A DNA stretch of 64,000 nt from contig CAKRYI010000005.1 of assembly GCA_934426825.1 (NCBI GenBank), forward strand, positions 44,717-108,716. The letters run 5' to 3'. The translations under genes were made by a program, and so were the position numbers. Positions 53,688-61,601 of the stretch are shown here, one piece after another; position 1 is the first letter of the stretch, and each line of letters starts with the position of its first letter. The notes under the pieces were generated by a model. It worked only from the letters and a program-made list of their open reading frames with translations, was not told the DNA's origin and did not search any database. Origin of the DNA: an uncultured Acetatifactor sp. Its GTDB lineage: Bacteria > Bacillota > Clostridia > Lachnospirales > Lachnospiraceae.

Positions 53688-54716
53688 TCAGACGGCTACG
53701 GTTGCTTTACGAAGACAATAGTACAATGGAAAAGCGTACCTTGCAAGAAAGAGTTTGAACCGGTTTTTGCAGCCGTGTATATTTTTATGATAACTGTCAT
53801 AGAGGGAACAAAAATGTGTCAGCCCCTCCCGCATGCTTGCCGTAAAGCCGTTCTTTTTGCTTTTGACACATAACAGCGCTATTTTGTTGAGCACATAAGC
53901 CGGGTAATCTGCCGCCATTCCGGGAATGTTGCAAAGGCGGTTCAGGGAATATGTCAGAGCGGCAATGTAGTCAGGGGCAATGTCGGATTGTCCCATGGAC
54001 ATAATGCTGCCGGCATGCTGCCTGTAATAGTACAGGCGGTCAGAAATCCATGCAACGGACCGGCATTGCAGTGCCACGTCCGAGAGAAAACAGATGTCCT
54101 CCATTTTCCTGCCTTCCGGGAAGGAAAGCCCCTGCAGAATTTCTTTGCGGTACAGCTTGTTCCATACCCAGCAGACCGGTCCGGTGAAGGAATCCATAAA
54201 GTGCCGCATAAATTCCGACTGGGATTCGGTGTGCTCCAAGTGGTAACGAGGAGAGAAACCCACGGAGGACAGGGATTCCACGGAGGGTAGGGATTCCACG
54301 GAGGAAAGGGCGCCCACGGAGGGAAAGGACTCTCCGGTGGGAACGTCATTAGTAAAGGTTTGTTCCAGGCATACAGCCATATCGGCGCCTGTCTCCTCTA
54401 AAGCGGCGACCATCAGTTCCAGAAACCGGGGGTGAATCATATCATCCGAATCGATAAAAGAAATATAATCGCCGTCCGCCGCCTGAAGTCCTGTATTCCG
54501 GGCGGAAGAAAGCCCTTTGTTGGCAGTGTGGATGACCTGAATACGACTGTCGCGGTCGGTCCAGCTGTCGCAGAGGGCTCCGCTTTTGTCTGAGGAGCCG
54601 TCGTCAATCAGAAGAATCTGCAAATCGGTATAACTCTGTCCGGTTACCCGAAGAAGGCAGTCATCCAAATATTGCGCCACATTGTATACAGGTATGATGA
54701 CACTGATTTTTTTCAT
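53688..54716 (-). CDS. Family 2 glycosyltransferase with 18-bp tandem repeats
   Basis: A 342-residue GT-A enzyme starting MKKISVIIPVYNVAQYLDDC, with ILLIDDGSSDKSG and FIDSDDMIH motifs. Between the catalytic and acceptor halves it contains a low-complexity insert (SVGALSSVESLPSVESLSSV) encoded by four 18-bp units. The start ATG 54716 overlaps the acyltransferase stop by one base (TAATG), and the response regulator follows 13 bases after its end. A sugar acceptor cannot be named; with the acyltransferase it probably decorates a surface polymer. Confidence 0.88.
   Translation of the reverse strand: MKKISVIIPVYNVAQYLDDCLLRVTGQSYTDLQILLIDDGSSDKSGALCDSWTDRDSRIQVIHTANKGLSSARNTGLQAADGDYISFIDSDDMIHPRFLELMVAALEETGADMAVCLEQTFTNDVPTGESFPSVGALSSVESLPSVESLSSVGFSPRYHLEHTESQSEFMRHFMDSFTGPVCWVWNKLYRKEILQGLSFPEGRKMEDICFLSDVALQCRSVAWISDRLYYYRQHAGSIMSMGQSDIAPDYIAALTYSLNRLCNIPGMAADYPAYVLNKIALLCVKSKKNGFTASMREGLTHFCSLYDSYHKNIHGCKNRFKLFLARYAFPLYYCLRKATVAV
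54259..54330. repeat. Four 18-bp tandem repeats inside the glycosyltransferase
   Basis: Units start at 54259, 54277, 54295 and 54313, of the form YCCACGGAGGRHARRGRN on the plus strand. A multiple of three, they keep the frame and encode a six-residue Ser/Val/Glu/Leu repeat. Copies differ at a few positions. Confidence 0.8.
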
Positions 54717-55804
54717 TAGGTAGATACTCCTTTGTATTTTGAAACAAGCCGTCCAATCAGAACCGGGATAGCAATGCCTGCGAGGGAATAGAGGCACCAC
54801 CATGCTCCACCCGTATATCTTACGGGAAAGTCCGCAATGCAGTAAGCTGGCTCTCCGGTTATCTGTACGCCGATAAAATTAACCAGTTTAAAGCAGCTAA
54901 AGTGAAGAATTAAAATCCATAACGTGTTTTGCCCGATAAGGGAGAACAGGCAGGCAAGGGGACGGTTTTTGGAAGCAAAATAGGCTGCCTCATAGAGAAG
55001 AATCCAGCCGCACAGGGAATTTACCAGCAAAAAGACCGGATTCTGGTATCGGTTATCCGCCAGCGAAATGCGTCCAAACTGTAGCATAATACATAAAATA
55101 AGGAAGGAAGCCGCCATGCAGGTTATCTTTTTCCAAGTCTGTGTTATTTGAACGCGCACGGCATATTGTCCGAACAGATTTCCGAGATAGAAAAGTATGT
55201 AGCAGGAAAAAGTCCTGTCCAGTCCCAGCTTGCGAAAATCCATCAGATACATGCCGTAACCGGCAAATAGCAGGCAGACGGACACAATCCCCTGTAAGAG
55301 ATTTCTGCGAATACGGAATGACCTGATATGCAGGATGAGAAAATCCGTTGCCGCATACAGAATGGAAATCATAAACAAAATCCGTAAAAACCAAAAGCCT
55401 CCGCCCAGCTCGGTAGTCTCCGCCATAAAGACGCTTTTCAACAGTCCGCGGAGCATTTCATTCACGGTGAGGTTATGGTGCAGGGACGCACCGTTAGAAA
55501 CCGGTTCAAACAGGGGATTATCCGTGTATATGTTGAGCCGGATGAAACAATTATTGAGCAGAATAAAAAGGGAATTCCAAATAAAGAAGGGCAGCCACAG
55601 TCCTTTTATTTTGCGGATACAATAGCGGACCAGCTCCGCCGGGGTATCCGGTGAACGATAAAAAAAGCCGGAAACCATAAAGAAAACGGCTATATGAAAC
55701 AGATAAATGAACTGCGTGGCAGGACAGCCGGAGTGACCGACTACCATCAGAATAATTGCAAAAGCTCTTACTATATCCAAATGAATGTTTCTGGATGAAT
55801 GCAC
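54716..55804 (-). CDS. Acyltransferase family 3 membrane protein
   Basis: A 362-residue integral membrane O-acyltransferase with about ten spans. The N-terminus NIHLDIVRAFAIILMVVGHS carries the catalytic His pattern of the family, and FIYLFHIAVFFMVSGFFYR follows. Start GTG 55804 has AGGGGAGGG six bases upstream; the frame is open further upstream, but without such a site. It heads an operon with a glycosyltransferase and a two-component system. Such enzymes O-acetylate or O-succinylate exported polysaccharide or wall polymers. Confidence 0.9.
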   Translation of the reverse strand: MHSSRNIHLDIVRAFAIILMVVGHSGCPATQFIYLFHIAVFFMVSGFFYRSPDTPAELVRYCIRKIKGLWLPFFIWNSLFILLNNCFIRLNIYTDNPLFEPVSNGASLHHNLTVNEMLRGLLKSVFMAETTELGGGFWFLRILFMISILYAATDFLILHIRSFRIRRNLLQGIVSVCLLFAGYGMYLMDFRKLGLDRTFSCYILFYLGNLFGQYAVRVQITQTWKKITCMAASFLILCIMLQFGRISLADNRYQNPVFLLVNSLCGWILLYEAAYFASKNRPLACLFSLIGQNTLWILILHFSCFKLVNFIGVQITGEPAYCIADFPVRYTGGAWWCLYSLAGIAIPVLIGRLVSKYKGVST

Positions 55805-55977
55805 AACAAACCCTCCCCTGTTTTGAGATAATTTATCTATTATCTTTTCCTTTGCACGTTCAGAAATCATTTGTATCTTGGGTATTATACTACACAGCGG
55901 GGATAAAAACAAGAAAAATATAGAAAGCTATAATATAGCAATAAAAAACCGCATTTTATTGGCGAAAAAGTTATTTG

Positions 55978-56006
55978 TTCACAAACATAAGGTTTGGGTG
56001 TATACT
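55978..56006 (+). promoter_or_regulatory. Promoter of nrdG
   Basis: TTCACA (55978-55983) and TATACT (56001-56006), each five of six, are 17 bases apart and lie 45 bases before the start codon. Confidence 0.65.
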
Positions 56007-56050
56007 GAAAGCGGTTTATTTTGGATTGTATTGCGGAAACGAGGGATAGT

Positions 56051-56572
56051 ATGAATTACGCTTCTATAAAAAAAACGGATGTGGCAAACGGACCGGGAGT
56101 GAGAGTGTCTTTGTTTGTCAGCGGATGCACCCACCACTGCAAGGGGTGTTTTAACAGTGAAACATGGGATTTCCATTATGGAGAACCTTATACGGAAGAA
56201 GTGGAAAAGGAGATTCTTGCTGCACTTTCGCCCGATTTTATACAGGGATTGACCGTGCTTGGGGGAGAACCCATGGAGGATGCAAACCGCCCGGCTGTTT
56301 TGGGATTGTTAAGGAAAGTACGGGAGACGTATCCAAAGAAGGACATCTGGTGTTATACGGGATATGAATATGAAAAGGATTTGCAGAGATGGATTTCTGA
56401 AGGAAAACAGGACGTGGAGGAAATACTGAAATGTCTGGATGTACTGGTGGACGGAGAATTTGTGGAAGAAAAAAAGAACTTAAGTCTTAAGTTCCGGGGC
56501 TCGGAGAACCAGAGACTGATTGACATCCCTGCAACACTGGCGCAGGGAAAGGTAATGGAAAAGGAAGTATAG
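56051..56572 (+). CDS. nrdG: Anaerobic ribonucleotide reductase activating protein (radical SAM)
   Basis: A 173-residue radical SAM activase that installs the glycyl radical on the class III reductase NrdD. The cluster motif is SGCTHHCKGCFN (CxxxCxxC). TVLGGEPMEDANRP is the SAM-binding GGE motif and WCYTGYEYEK the family C-terminal segment. ATG 56051 begins the family-like sequence; an upstream ATG at 56021 lacks a site. The NrdD gene is not in the window, although the two are usually adjacent. The gene at 56581 follows 8 bases later. Confidence 0.93.
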   Translation: MNYASIKKTDVANGPGVRVSLFVSGCTHHCKGCFNSETWDFHYGEPYTEEVEKEILAALSPDFIQGLTVLGGEPMEDANRPAVLGLLRKVRETYPKKDIWCYTGYEYEKDLQRWISEGKQDVEEILKCLDVLVDGEFVEEKKNLSLKFRGSENQRLIDIPATLAQGKVMEKEV

Positions 56573-56580
56573 GACGCACA

Positions 56581-57123
56581 ATGAATCTGGAAAAACATAT
56601 CATTGATACGGTTAAGGAGTGGCAGGTCAAAATCGGATACAGAGAGGGCAATATGAAGCTGTATTACCCGGAAAAGTCCTTAAAAAATATGCTGGGACTT
56701 GCGGAGAACGCGGATAATGAGACGCAGTTGAAACCGGCAATAGAGGCTTTTATCCGGAGGGAAGAGCCTGTACTGGGAAAGATAGCGGTATCCGGAAATG
56801 AGGGAAGATATTGTCTGGATATTCCGCCGAAAGGCTGTGCCTATATTGCGGGACAGATACCGGAACCGGAGTTTTTGCGGAGGTTTTTAACGGTCATAAC
56901 TACACCGGGCAATACCATGGAACAGGTAAGGGACTGTTTTTTGACCTATGCAAAGGAGCATAATACGTCTGTTATCGAGGAAAGCATGGACGAAGAGGAG
57001 CATGGCGGACATGCCTTTTCCTTTGCGGATGCCGGAGTGGAAGAATATGTTTACTGTGTGGAAGAAAATGAATTCGGACTGACCTACCACCGTTTTGTGA
57101 GGGAGGACTACGAGGAACTGTAA
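56581..57123 (+). CDS. Uncharacterised acidic protein (DUF3877-like)
   Basis: A 180-residue soluble acidic protein, starting MNLEKHIIDTVKEWQVKIGY and ending YHRFVREDYEEL. I associate it, from memory, with the Lachnospiraceae family DUF3877, but no function is known to me. Segments such as YYPEKSLKNMLGL and YCLDIPPKGCAYIAGQI are the most distinctive. It starts 8 bases after nrdG and its stop codon lies inside a terminator hairpin, so it ends that operon. Confidence 0.75.
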   Translation: MNLEKHIIDTVKEWQVKIGYREGNMKLYYPEKSLKNMLGLAENADNETQLKPAIEAFIRREEPVLGKIAVSGNEGRYCLDIPPKGCAYIAGQIPEPEFLRRFLTVITTPGNTMEQVRDCFLTYAKEHNTSVIEESMDEEEHGGHAFSFADAGVEEYVYCVEENEFGLTYHRFVREDYEEL

Positions 57124-57137
57124 CCTACAGTTCTTTT
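57115..57137 (+). terminator. Terminator of the nrdG operon
   Basis: GAACTGTA (57115-57122), loop ACC, TACAGTTC (57126-57133), then TTTT. The stem includes the stop codon of the preceding gene. Confidence 0.7.
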
Positions 57138-57174
57138 GGTGAGTGGAATGTGGTAAGAAAGTCATTGTACCCTC

Positions 57175-57203
57175 TTTACTTTAGCGTACTGCTATGGTAA
57201 AAT
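57175..57203 (+). promoter_or_regulatory. Promoter of the amino-acid ABC transporter operon
   Basis: TTTACT (57175-57180) and TAAAAT (57198-57203) lie 17 bases apart, upstream of the binding-protein gene at 57262. Confidence 0.6.
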
Positions 57204-57261
57204 ACGAAAGTCGCAGGTTTTACAATAAAAGGTGCGCGTGATGCGCGGAAAGAGGGAGATT

Positions 57262-58050
57262 ATGAAAAAGAAAATTGCATTGGTATTAGCAATGTCCATG
57301 GTAATGGGCATGACCCTGACTGCATGTGGTAATAAAGAGACAAGCAGCACGGAAATGGTATATGCCGTTGAGGCAGGTTCCGCAGGAGAGGCGGCAGCAA
57401 AGGAGAAAGGCTATCAGTATAATTCCGTAGCTTCTCAGGCAGATGCACTTATGGAAGTGGCTTCCGGTACTTCTGATGCTGCAATTATTGATTTGCTGAT
57501 GGCAGGTGCCATGATTGGTGAAGGAACCAGCTATCCGAACCTTGTTCACACAGATGAACTGACTACCGAGGAATATGGTGTCGGCTGCCGTAAGGGTTCT
57601 GATTTGGCGGCTTATATCAACGCTGTTTTTGCAGAAACTTATGCAGACGGTTCCATGAAAGAAACTGCCCAGAAATATGGTGTGCAGGAGTCCCTGGTAG
57701 AGCAGAGCGCATCCGATTACACAGAAAGCTCAGACGGTGACGTGGCATACATTCAGGGAAAAGGTACTCTGATTGTAGGTATTACGGATTTCGAGCCTAT
57801 GGATTATCAGAACGAGTCCGGCGAGTGGATTGGTTTCGACGCAGATATGGCGCGTGTGGTTGCTGAGAAGCTGGGCGTGGAAGCACAGTTCGTAGTTATT
57901 GACTGGGACAACAAGATTATGGAACTGGATTCCAAGAATATTGACGTGGTATGGAACGGTATGACTCTGACCGATGAAGTAAAATCTTCCATGGAGTGCA
58001 CCAACGCATACTGCAATAATGCACAGGTAGTAGTTGTACCTGCAAAATAA
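57262..58050 (+). CDS. Amino-acid ABC transporter binding lipoprotein, apparently circularly permuted
   Basis: A 262-residue lipoprotein (signal KKKIALVLAMSMVMGMTLTA, lipobox Cys in LTACGN). The order of its parts is inverted relative to normal family 3 binding proteins. Directly after the lipobox comes the segment normally in the second half (YAVEAGSAGEAAAKEKGYQY, then EEYGVGCRKGSDLAAYINAV, then DGSMKETAQKYGV). A linker follows, and then the normal N-terminal domain closes the protein (GTLIVGITDFEPMDYQNESG, GFDADMARVVAEKLG, VWNGMTLTDEVKSSM). Permease and ATPase genes follow, so it should be functional. The ligand is unknown. Confidence 0.85.
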   Translation: MKKKIALVLAMSMVMGMTLTACGNKETSSTEMVYAVEAGSAGEAAAKEKGYQYNSVASQADALMEVASGTSDAAIIDLLMAGAMIGEGTSYPNLVHTDELTTEEYGVGCRKGSDLAAYINAVFAETYADGSMKETAQKYGVQESLVEQSASDYTESSDGDVAYIQGKGTLIVGITDFEPMDYQNESGEWIGFDADMARVVAEKLGVEAQFVVIDWDNKIMELDSKNIDVVWNGMTLTDEVKSSMECTNAYCNNAQVVVVPAK

Positions 58051-58091
58051 GTTTGGATAGTTAAGTTAGTTTTGGAAATGAGGAAAGAATT

Positions 58092-58748
58092 ATGTTTTGG
58101 TCTGTAACACAGTCATTGTTGAATGGTCTGGCGACTACCTTTGAAATATTCATATTTACATTGCTGTTTGCACTGCCGCTGGGGCTTTTGTTTGCATTTG
58201 CTTCCATGAGCAAGTGGAAACCTCTGCGCTATCTGATGCAGATTATCGTGTGGATTATCCGTGGTACGCCGCTGATGCTTCAGCTGATTATTATTTTTTA
58301 CGGACCGGGACTGTGGCTTTCCCATAATATCTGGAACGGTAATGAATCGGGCAGACTGACCGCAACGGTGGTGGCATTTGCAATCAATTACGCCTGTTAT
58401 TTTTCTGTTATATTCAGGGGCGGCATTGAGGGCGTTCCTGCCGGACAGCGGGAAGCCGGACAGGTGCTGGGAATGACAAGAAGCCAGATTTTCTTTAAGG
58501 TGACGCTGTTGCAGATGATTAAGCGTGTCGTACCCCCCATGTCCAACGAGATTATCACGCTGGTAAAGGATACGTCTTTGGCAAGAATTATCGCAGCCTA
58601 TGAGCTTACGTTTGCCGGTTATTCTTTTATGAAATCCGACGGACTTACGTGGCCGCTGTTTTACACGGGAGCATTTTATCTGTTGTTTGTAGGAATCCTG
58701 ACGCTTTTGTTTAACTATATTGAGCGCAGACTGGATTATTTCAGGTAA
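58092..58748 (+). CDS. Amino-acid ABC transporter permease
   Basis: A 218-residue membrane protein of the His/Glu/Gln permease family with about five spans. IVWIIRGTPLMLQLIIIFY near residue 60 and the EAA loop (PAGQREAGQVLGMTRSQIFF) that contacts the ATPase are present. LVKDTSLARIIAAYELTFAG is another typical segment. AGGAAAG precedes ATG 58092. It lies between the permuted binding protein and the ATPase. Confidence 0.94.
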   Translation: MFWSVTQSLLNGLATTFEIFIFTLLFALPLGLLFAFASMSKWKPLRYLMQIIVWIIRGTPLMLQLIIIFYGPGLWLSHNIWNGNESGRLTATVVAFAINYACYFSVIFRGGIEGVPAGQREAGQVLGMTRSQIFFKVTLLQMIKRVVPPMSNEIITLVKDTSLARIIAAYELTFAGYSFMKSDGLTWPLFYTGAFYLLFVGILTLLFNYIERRLDYFR

Positions 58749-58759
58749 GGAGAAAGACA

Positions 58760-59545
58760 ATGGCGATTTTGGAAGTAAACAATATTGAAAAGCATTTTGG
58801 CAGTACACAGGTACTGCGGGATGTAAGTTTTTCTCTGGAAGAGGGAAGTGCGCTTGCGATTATCGGGTCCTCCGGTTCCGGTAAGACCACGCTGCTCCGC
58901 TGCCTGAATTTTTTGGAGACACCTAATCAGGGAACCATTGCGGTGCGGGGGGAAACGCTGTTTGACGCTTCAAAACCGGCATCCGGACGGGAAAAGGATC
59001 TTCGCCGCAAACGGTTACACTTTGGCATGGTATTCCAGTCCTTTAATCTGTTTCCCCAGTATACGGCATTGGAGAACGTGACACTGGCGGAGCGGCTGCT
59101 TGCGCAGGAGCGCCCGGAGTTTAAACAGCATAAGAAGGAAATTCTGGAGGAGATTAACGCTCACGGACAGGAATTGCTGGCGCAGATGGGACTTTCTGAG
59201 CGGATGAGTCATTATCCGCATCAGCTTTCCGGCGGACAGCAGCAGAGAGTGGCAATTGCCAGAGCTTTGGCATTAAAGCCGGATATTTTGTGCTTTGATG
59301 AGCCGACTTCCGCACTGGATCCGGAGTTGACCGGGGAGGTACTTAAGGTCATCAGGGGATTGGCGGAGCAGAAAACGACCATGATTATCGTCACCCACGA
59401 AATGGCATTTGCCAGAGATGTGGCTGACCAGATTATATTTATGGATGAGGGAATGATTGTCGAGCAGGGCGCACCCACGCAGGTGATTGACAATCCGAAA
59501 GAGGAGAGAACCAAGCAGTTCCTGACAAGATATACGCAGGGCTGA
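58760..59545 (+). CDS. Amino-acid ABC transporter ATP-binding protein
   Basis: A 261-residue ATPase: Walker A IIGSSGSGKTTLLRCLNFLE, Q loop VFQSFNLFPQYTALENVTLA, signature QLSGGQQQRVAIARALALKP, Walker B ILCFDEPTSALDPEL and H loop IIVTHEMAFARDV. It carries an extra charged stretch before the signature (KQHKKEILEEINAHG, about residues 115-130) compared with the usual 240-residue members. It energises import through the permease upstream. A strong hairpin terminator follows. Confidence 0.95.
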   Translation: MAILEVNNIEKHFGSTQVLRDVSFSLEEGSALAIIGSSGSGKTTLLRCLNFLETPNQGTIAVRGETLFDASKPASGREKDLRRKRLHFGMVFQSFNLFPQYTALENVTLAERLLAQERPEFKQHKKEILEEINAHGQELLAQMGLSERMSHYPHQLSGGQQQRVAIARALALKPDILCFDEPTSALDPELTGEVLKVIRGLAEQKTTMIIVTHEMAFARDVADQIIFMDEGMIVEQGAPTQVIDNPKEERTKQFLTRYTQG

Positions 59546-59569
59546 TGGGGCGAGAGTTCATTTTGTATT

Positions 59570-59625
59570 ACAGAAAAAGAATCCGGAAAGGCAGCGTATG
59601 CTGTCGTACCGGATTCTTTTTCTGT
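59570..59625. terminator. Terminator after the ABC transporter operon
   Basis: ACAGAAAAAGAATCCGG (59570-59586) is the exact reverse complement of CCGGATTCTTTTTCTGT (59609-59625), with a smaller GCAGC/GCTGT-type stem in the loop. It can act for both the plus-strand operon and the convergent phospholipase-like gene. Confidence 0.85.
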
Positions 59626-59714
59626 GTCGGAAATGGTATTGTGCCATGGGTTCGGGGTGTGATTGTCGTTATGCCGGAATGAGCATAGAGCCTCAGGTTT
59701 TTTTCTGACGATTA

Positions 59715-61190
59715 TTACAGGAACTGGCGGATTGGGATAATCAGTACCCGGAGTACGTTGTAGAAAATCTGTTTTCCGGCGGACAGCTTGACCTCTTTAT
59801 AATTTTCACCCTCCCGGTATTCACCGGATGGCGTCATGGTGCGGCTGTAGCTTTTATCCTGCTCAAATTCGTCACGAATCATGGCATTTAATTCCGGACA
59901 GTCAACGGCTAACATGAGTTCCGTGTCTAAGTAAGTGCTTCGCATATCCAGATTGTAGCTTCCAAGCAGCGTCAGTCGCTCGTCAATGACATATGCTTTT
60001 GTGTGACAGGAGTAGTTACCGAGGTATTCGTACACGGTGACGCCGGTGGCGCGGATATTTTCCTGCTGATTCAGATAATCCGTGCAGCCCCACGGATTTG
60101 CACCGCTTACTACGTCATTGGTGAGAATTTCCACACTGTCGGCATGGTCGCATATTTCGGTCAAATCGGAATACATTTCTTTGCCGCAGATGATATACGG
60201 AGTGTATATGCGGATATTTTTGCCATCCTTTAGAAGCCAGGAGACGGCATACCACATATGTGGCTCTTTATTTGTTGCTTCCACGGGATTGGAGAGGAGC
60301 GTGATTTTGTTGGCAGGAATCGTGAGTGCCATCCAGTCCCACTCTTCCTGTAATGCAGGACAGGTTGATTTCAGCGTATCGTACCGGTTCCTTAGTTCGG
60401 TTGACTTTTCCTCAATTTGTTTTGTCTTTTTGGTGCAAAGGAAGGGCTTGGATTCTTTGAGACTCCAGATACTTTCAAAATAATTTCTAAGCTGCATTAA
60501 GGAGGACTGCTTGGCGGATAGATTCTCAGAGGCAGGAATCTCTGCCGCAAGATTTTCTGTGGAAAGTCCTTCCGCCGGTACTGTGTTGTATACAAAGAGC
60601 TCCCAGTCCAGATTCTTGGAATCGGAGTAGTCTCCGAGGAACAAATCCATGGTGTTACGTCCGCCTAAAAGATACATGGAGTTGTCGATAATAATGTATT
60701 TGTCATGCAGTCTTGCCTGAATGTTCCATGGCTTTAAGAAATTAATGGGATTGTAACGCTTTAATTCAATATTTTCATGACTGGCAAGTGCCAGAAAATA
60801 AGGATTCCCCTTCATATCCATAAGTCCGCTGAAACCGTCTACAATAGCGCGGACCCGGACACCGCGGTCTGCCGCATGCAAAAGCGCAGCCATAATATCC
60901 TTGCCGCTTTCATCACAGTTAAAATCAAAGGTAGATAGTATGATTTCCTCCTGCGCGGCGTCAAACATCTGAAAGCGGTACAGTAACGCATCCGTGTTAT
61001 CCGGGATATAGGCAATGCGTTCGCCGCTTTTTTCATCGGAGAAAAAATTCATTTCTGCAAACTTACTTTTATAAGAATCACTTACTTCCTTGTGCGGAAT
61101 AAAAAGAATGACCAGCGCAAGAAGGTATAACAGTATAAAAACAAGAATTATCTGCCAGTGGCACAGCGAAAATTTACCTGCATTTTTCAT
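59715..61190 (-). CDS. Phospholipase D-like membrane protein (cardiolipin synthase-like)
   Basis: A 491-residue protein with one N-terminal span (IILVFILLYLLALVILFIP). Two HxKxxxxD motifs of the phospholipase D superfamily are visible: RLHDKYIIIDNSMYLLGGRN and CHTKAYVIDERLTLLGSYNL. It therefore could transfer phosphatidyl groups, as in cardiolipin synthesis, though the overall sequence is not a standard Cls. A large region between the motifs contains a charged segment. It starts at ATG 61190, behind GAAAGGAAA, and ends convergently with the ABC operon. Confidence 0.87.
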   Translation of the reverse strand: MKNAGKFSLCHWQIILVFILLYLLALVILFIPHKEVSDSYKSKFAEMNFFSDEKSGERIAYIPDNTDALLYRFQMFDAAQEEIILSTFDFNCDESGKDIMAALLHAADRGVRVRAIVDGFSGLMDMKGNPYFLALASHENIELKRYNPINFLKPWNIQARLHDKYIIIDNSMYLLGGRNTMDLFLGDYSDSKNLDWELFVYNTVPAEGLSTENLAAEIPASENLSAKQSSLMQLRNYFESIWSLKESKPFLCTKKTKQIEEKSTELRNRYDTLKSTCPALQEEWDWMALTIPANKITLLSNPVEATNKEPHMWYAVSWLLKDGKNIRIYTPYIICGKEMYSDLTEICDHADSVEILTNDVVSGANPWGCTDYLNQQENIRATGVTVYEYLGNYSCHTKAYVIDERLTLLGSYNLDMRSTYLDTELMLAVDCPELNAMIRDEFEQDKSYSRTMTPSGEYREGENYKEVKLSAGKQIFYNVLRVLIIPIRQFL

Positions 61191-61601
61191 GATGAATACC
61201 GGATTTCCTTTCTGCTTAAATGGGAATGTCTGGATGAGTTCGTTGGAGATAAAAGGTAGTATAGGTTTTTATGGGGGAAAAGTCAAATGAAAAGTTTCTA
61301 AAAAGAGGGTATTGGTGGTTCCATAATAGGAAAGGCATGAACGGGCTGGGTTATTACGGAACCGGGTGCTGCTTTCCATATGGAGTAATTTTGTCGGTTT
61401 GTTGAATGTTTATGCTTTTGTGGGCGAAAATGTTCATTTAGAGAACTTCTCTTGTATGATTATTTATGGTATCATAGAGGAACGGAGCAATAATTAGAAA
61501 TTACTTTCTGAATGATTTCTTCGCGGGACACTGCAATACTTATTCAGTTACAGACGCTGGTAAAGAAATGATAAGATATAAGCGGGAGGTTTTTATTACA
61601 G
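61191..61601. other. 410-base intergenic region with no gene
   Basis: No supported frame is present. A -10-like TATCAT (61470-61475), 17 bases after TTCTCT (61447-61452), could drive the plus-strand gene at 61602, but the -35 is poor. No riboswitch, terminator or repeat stands out. Confidence 0.5.
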
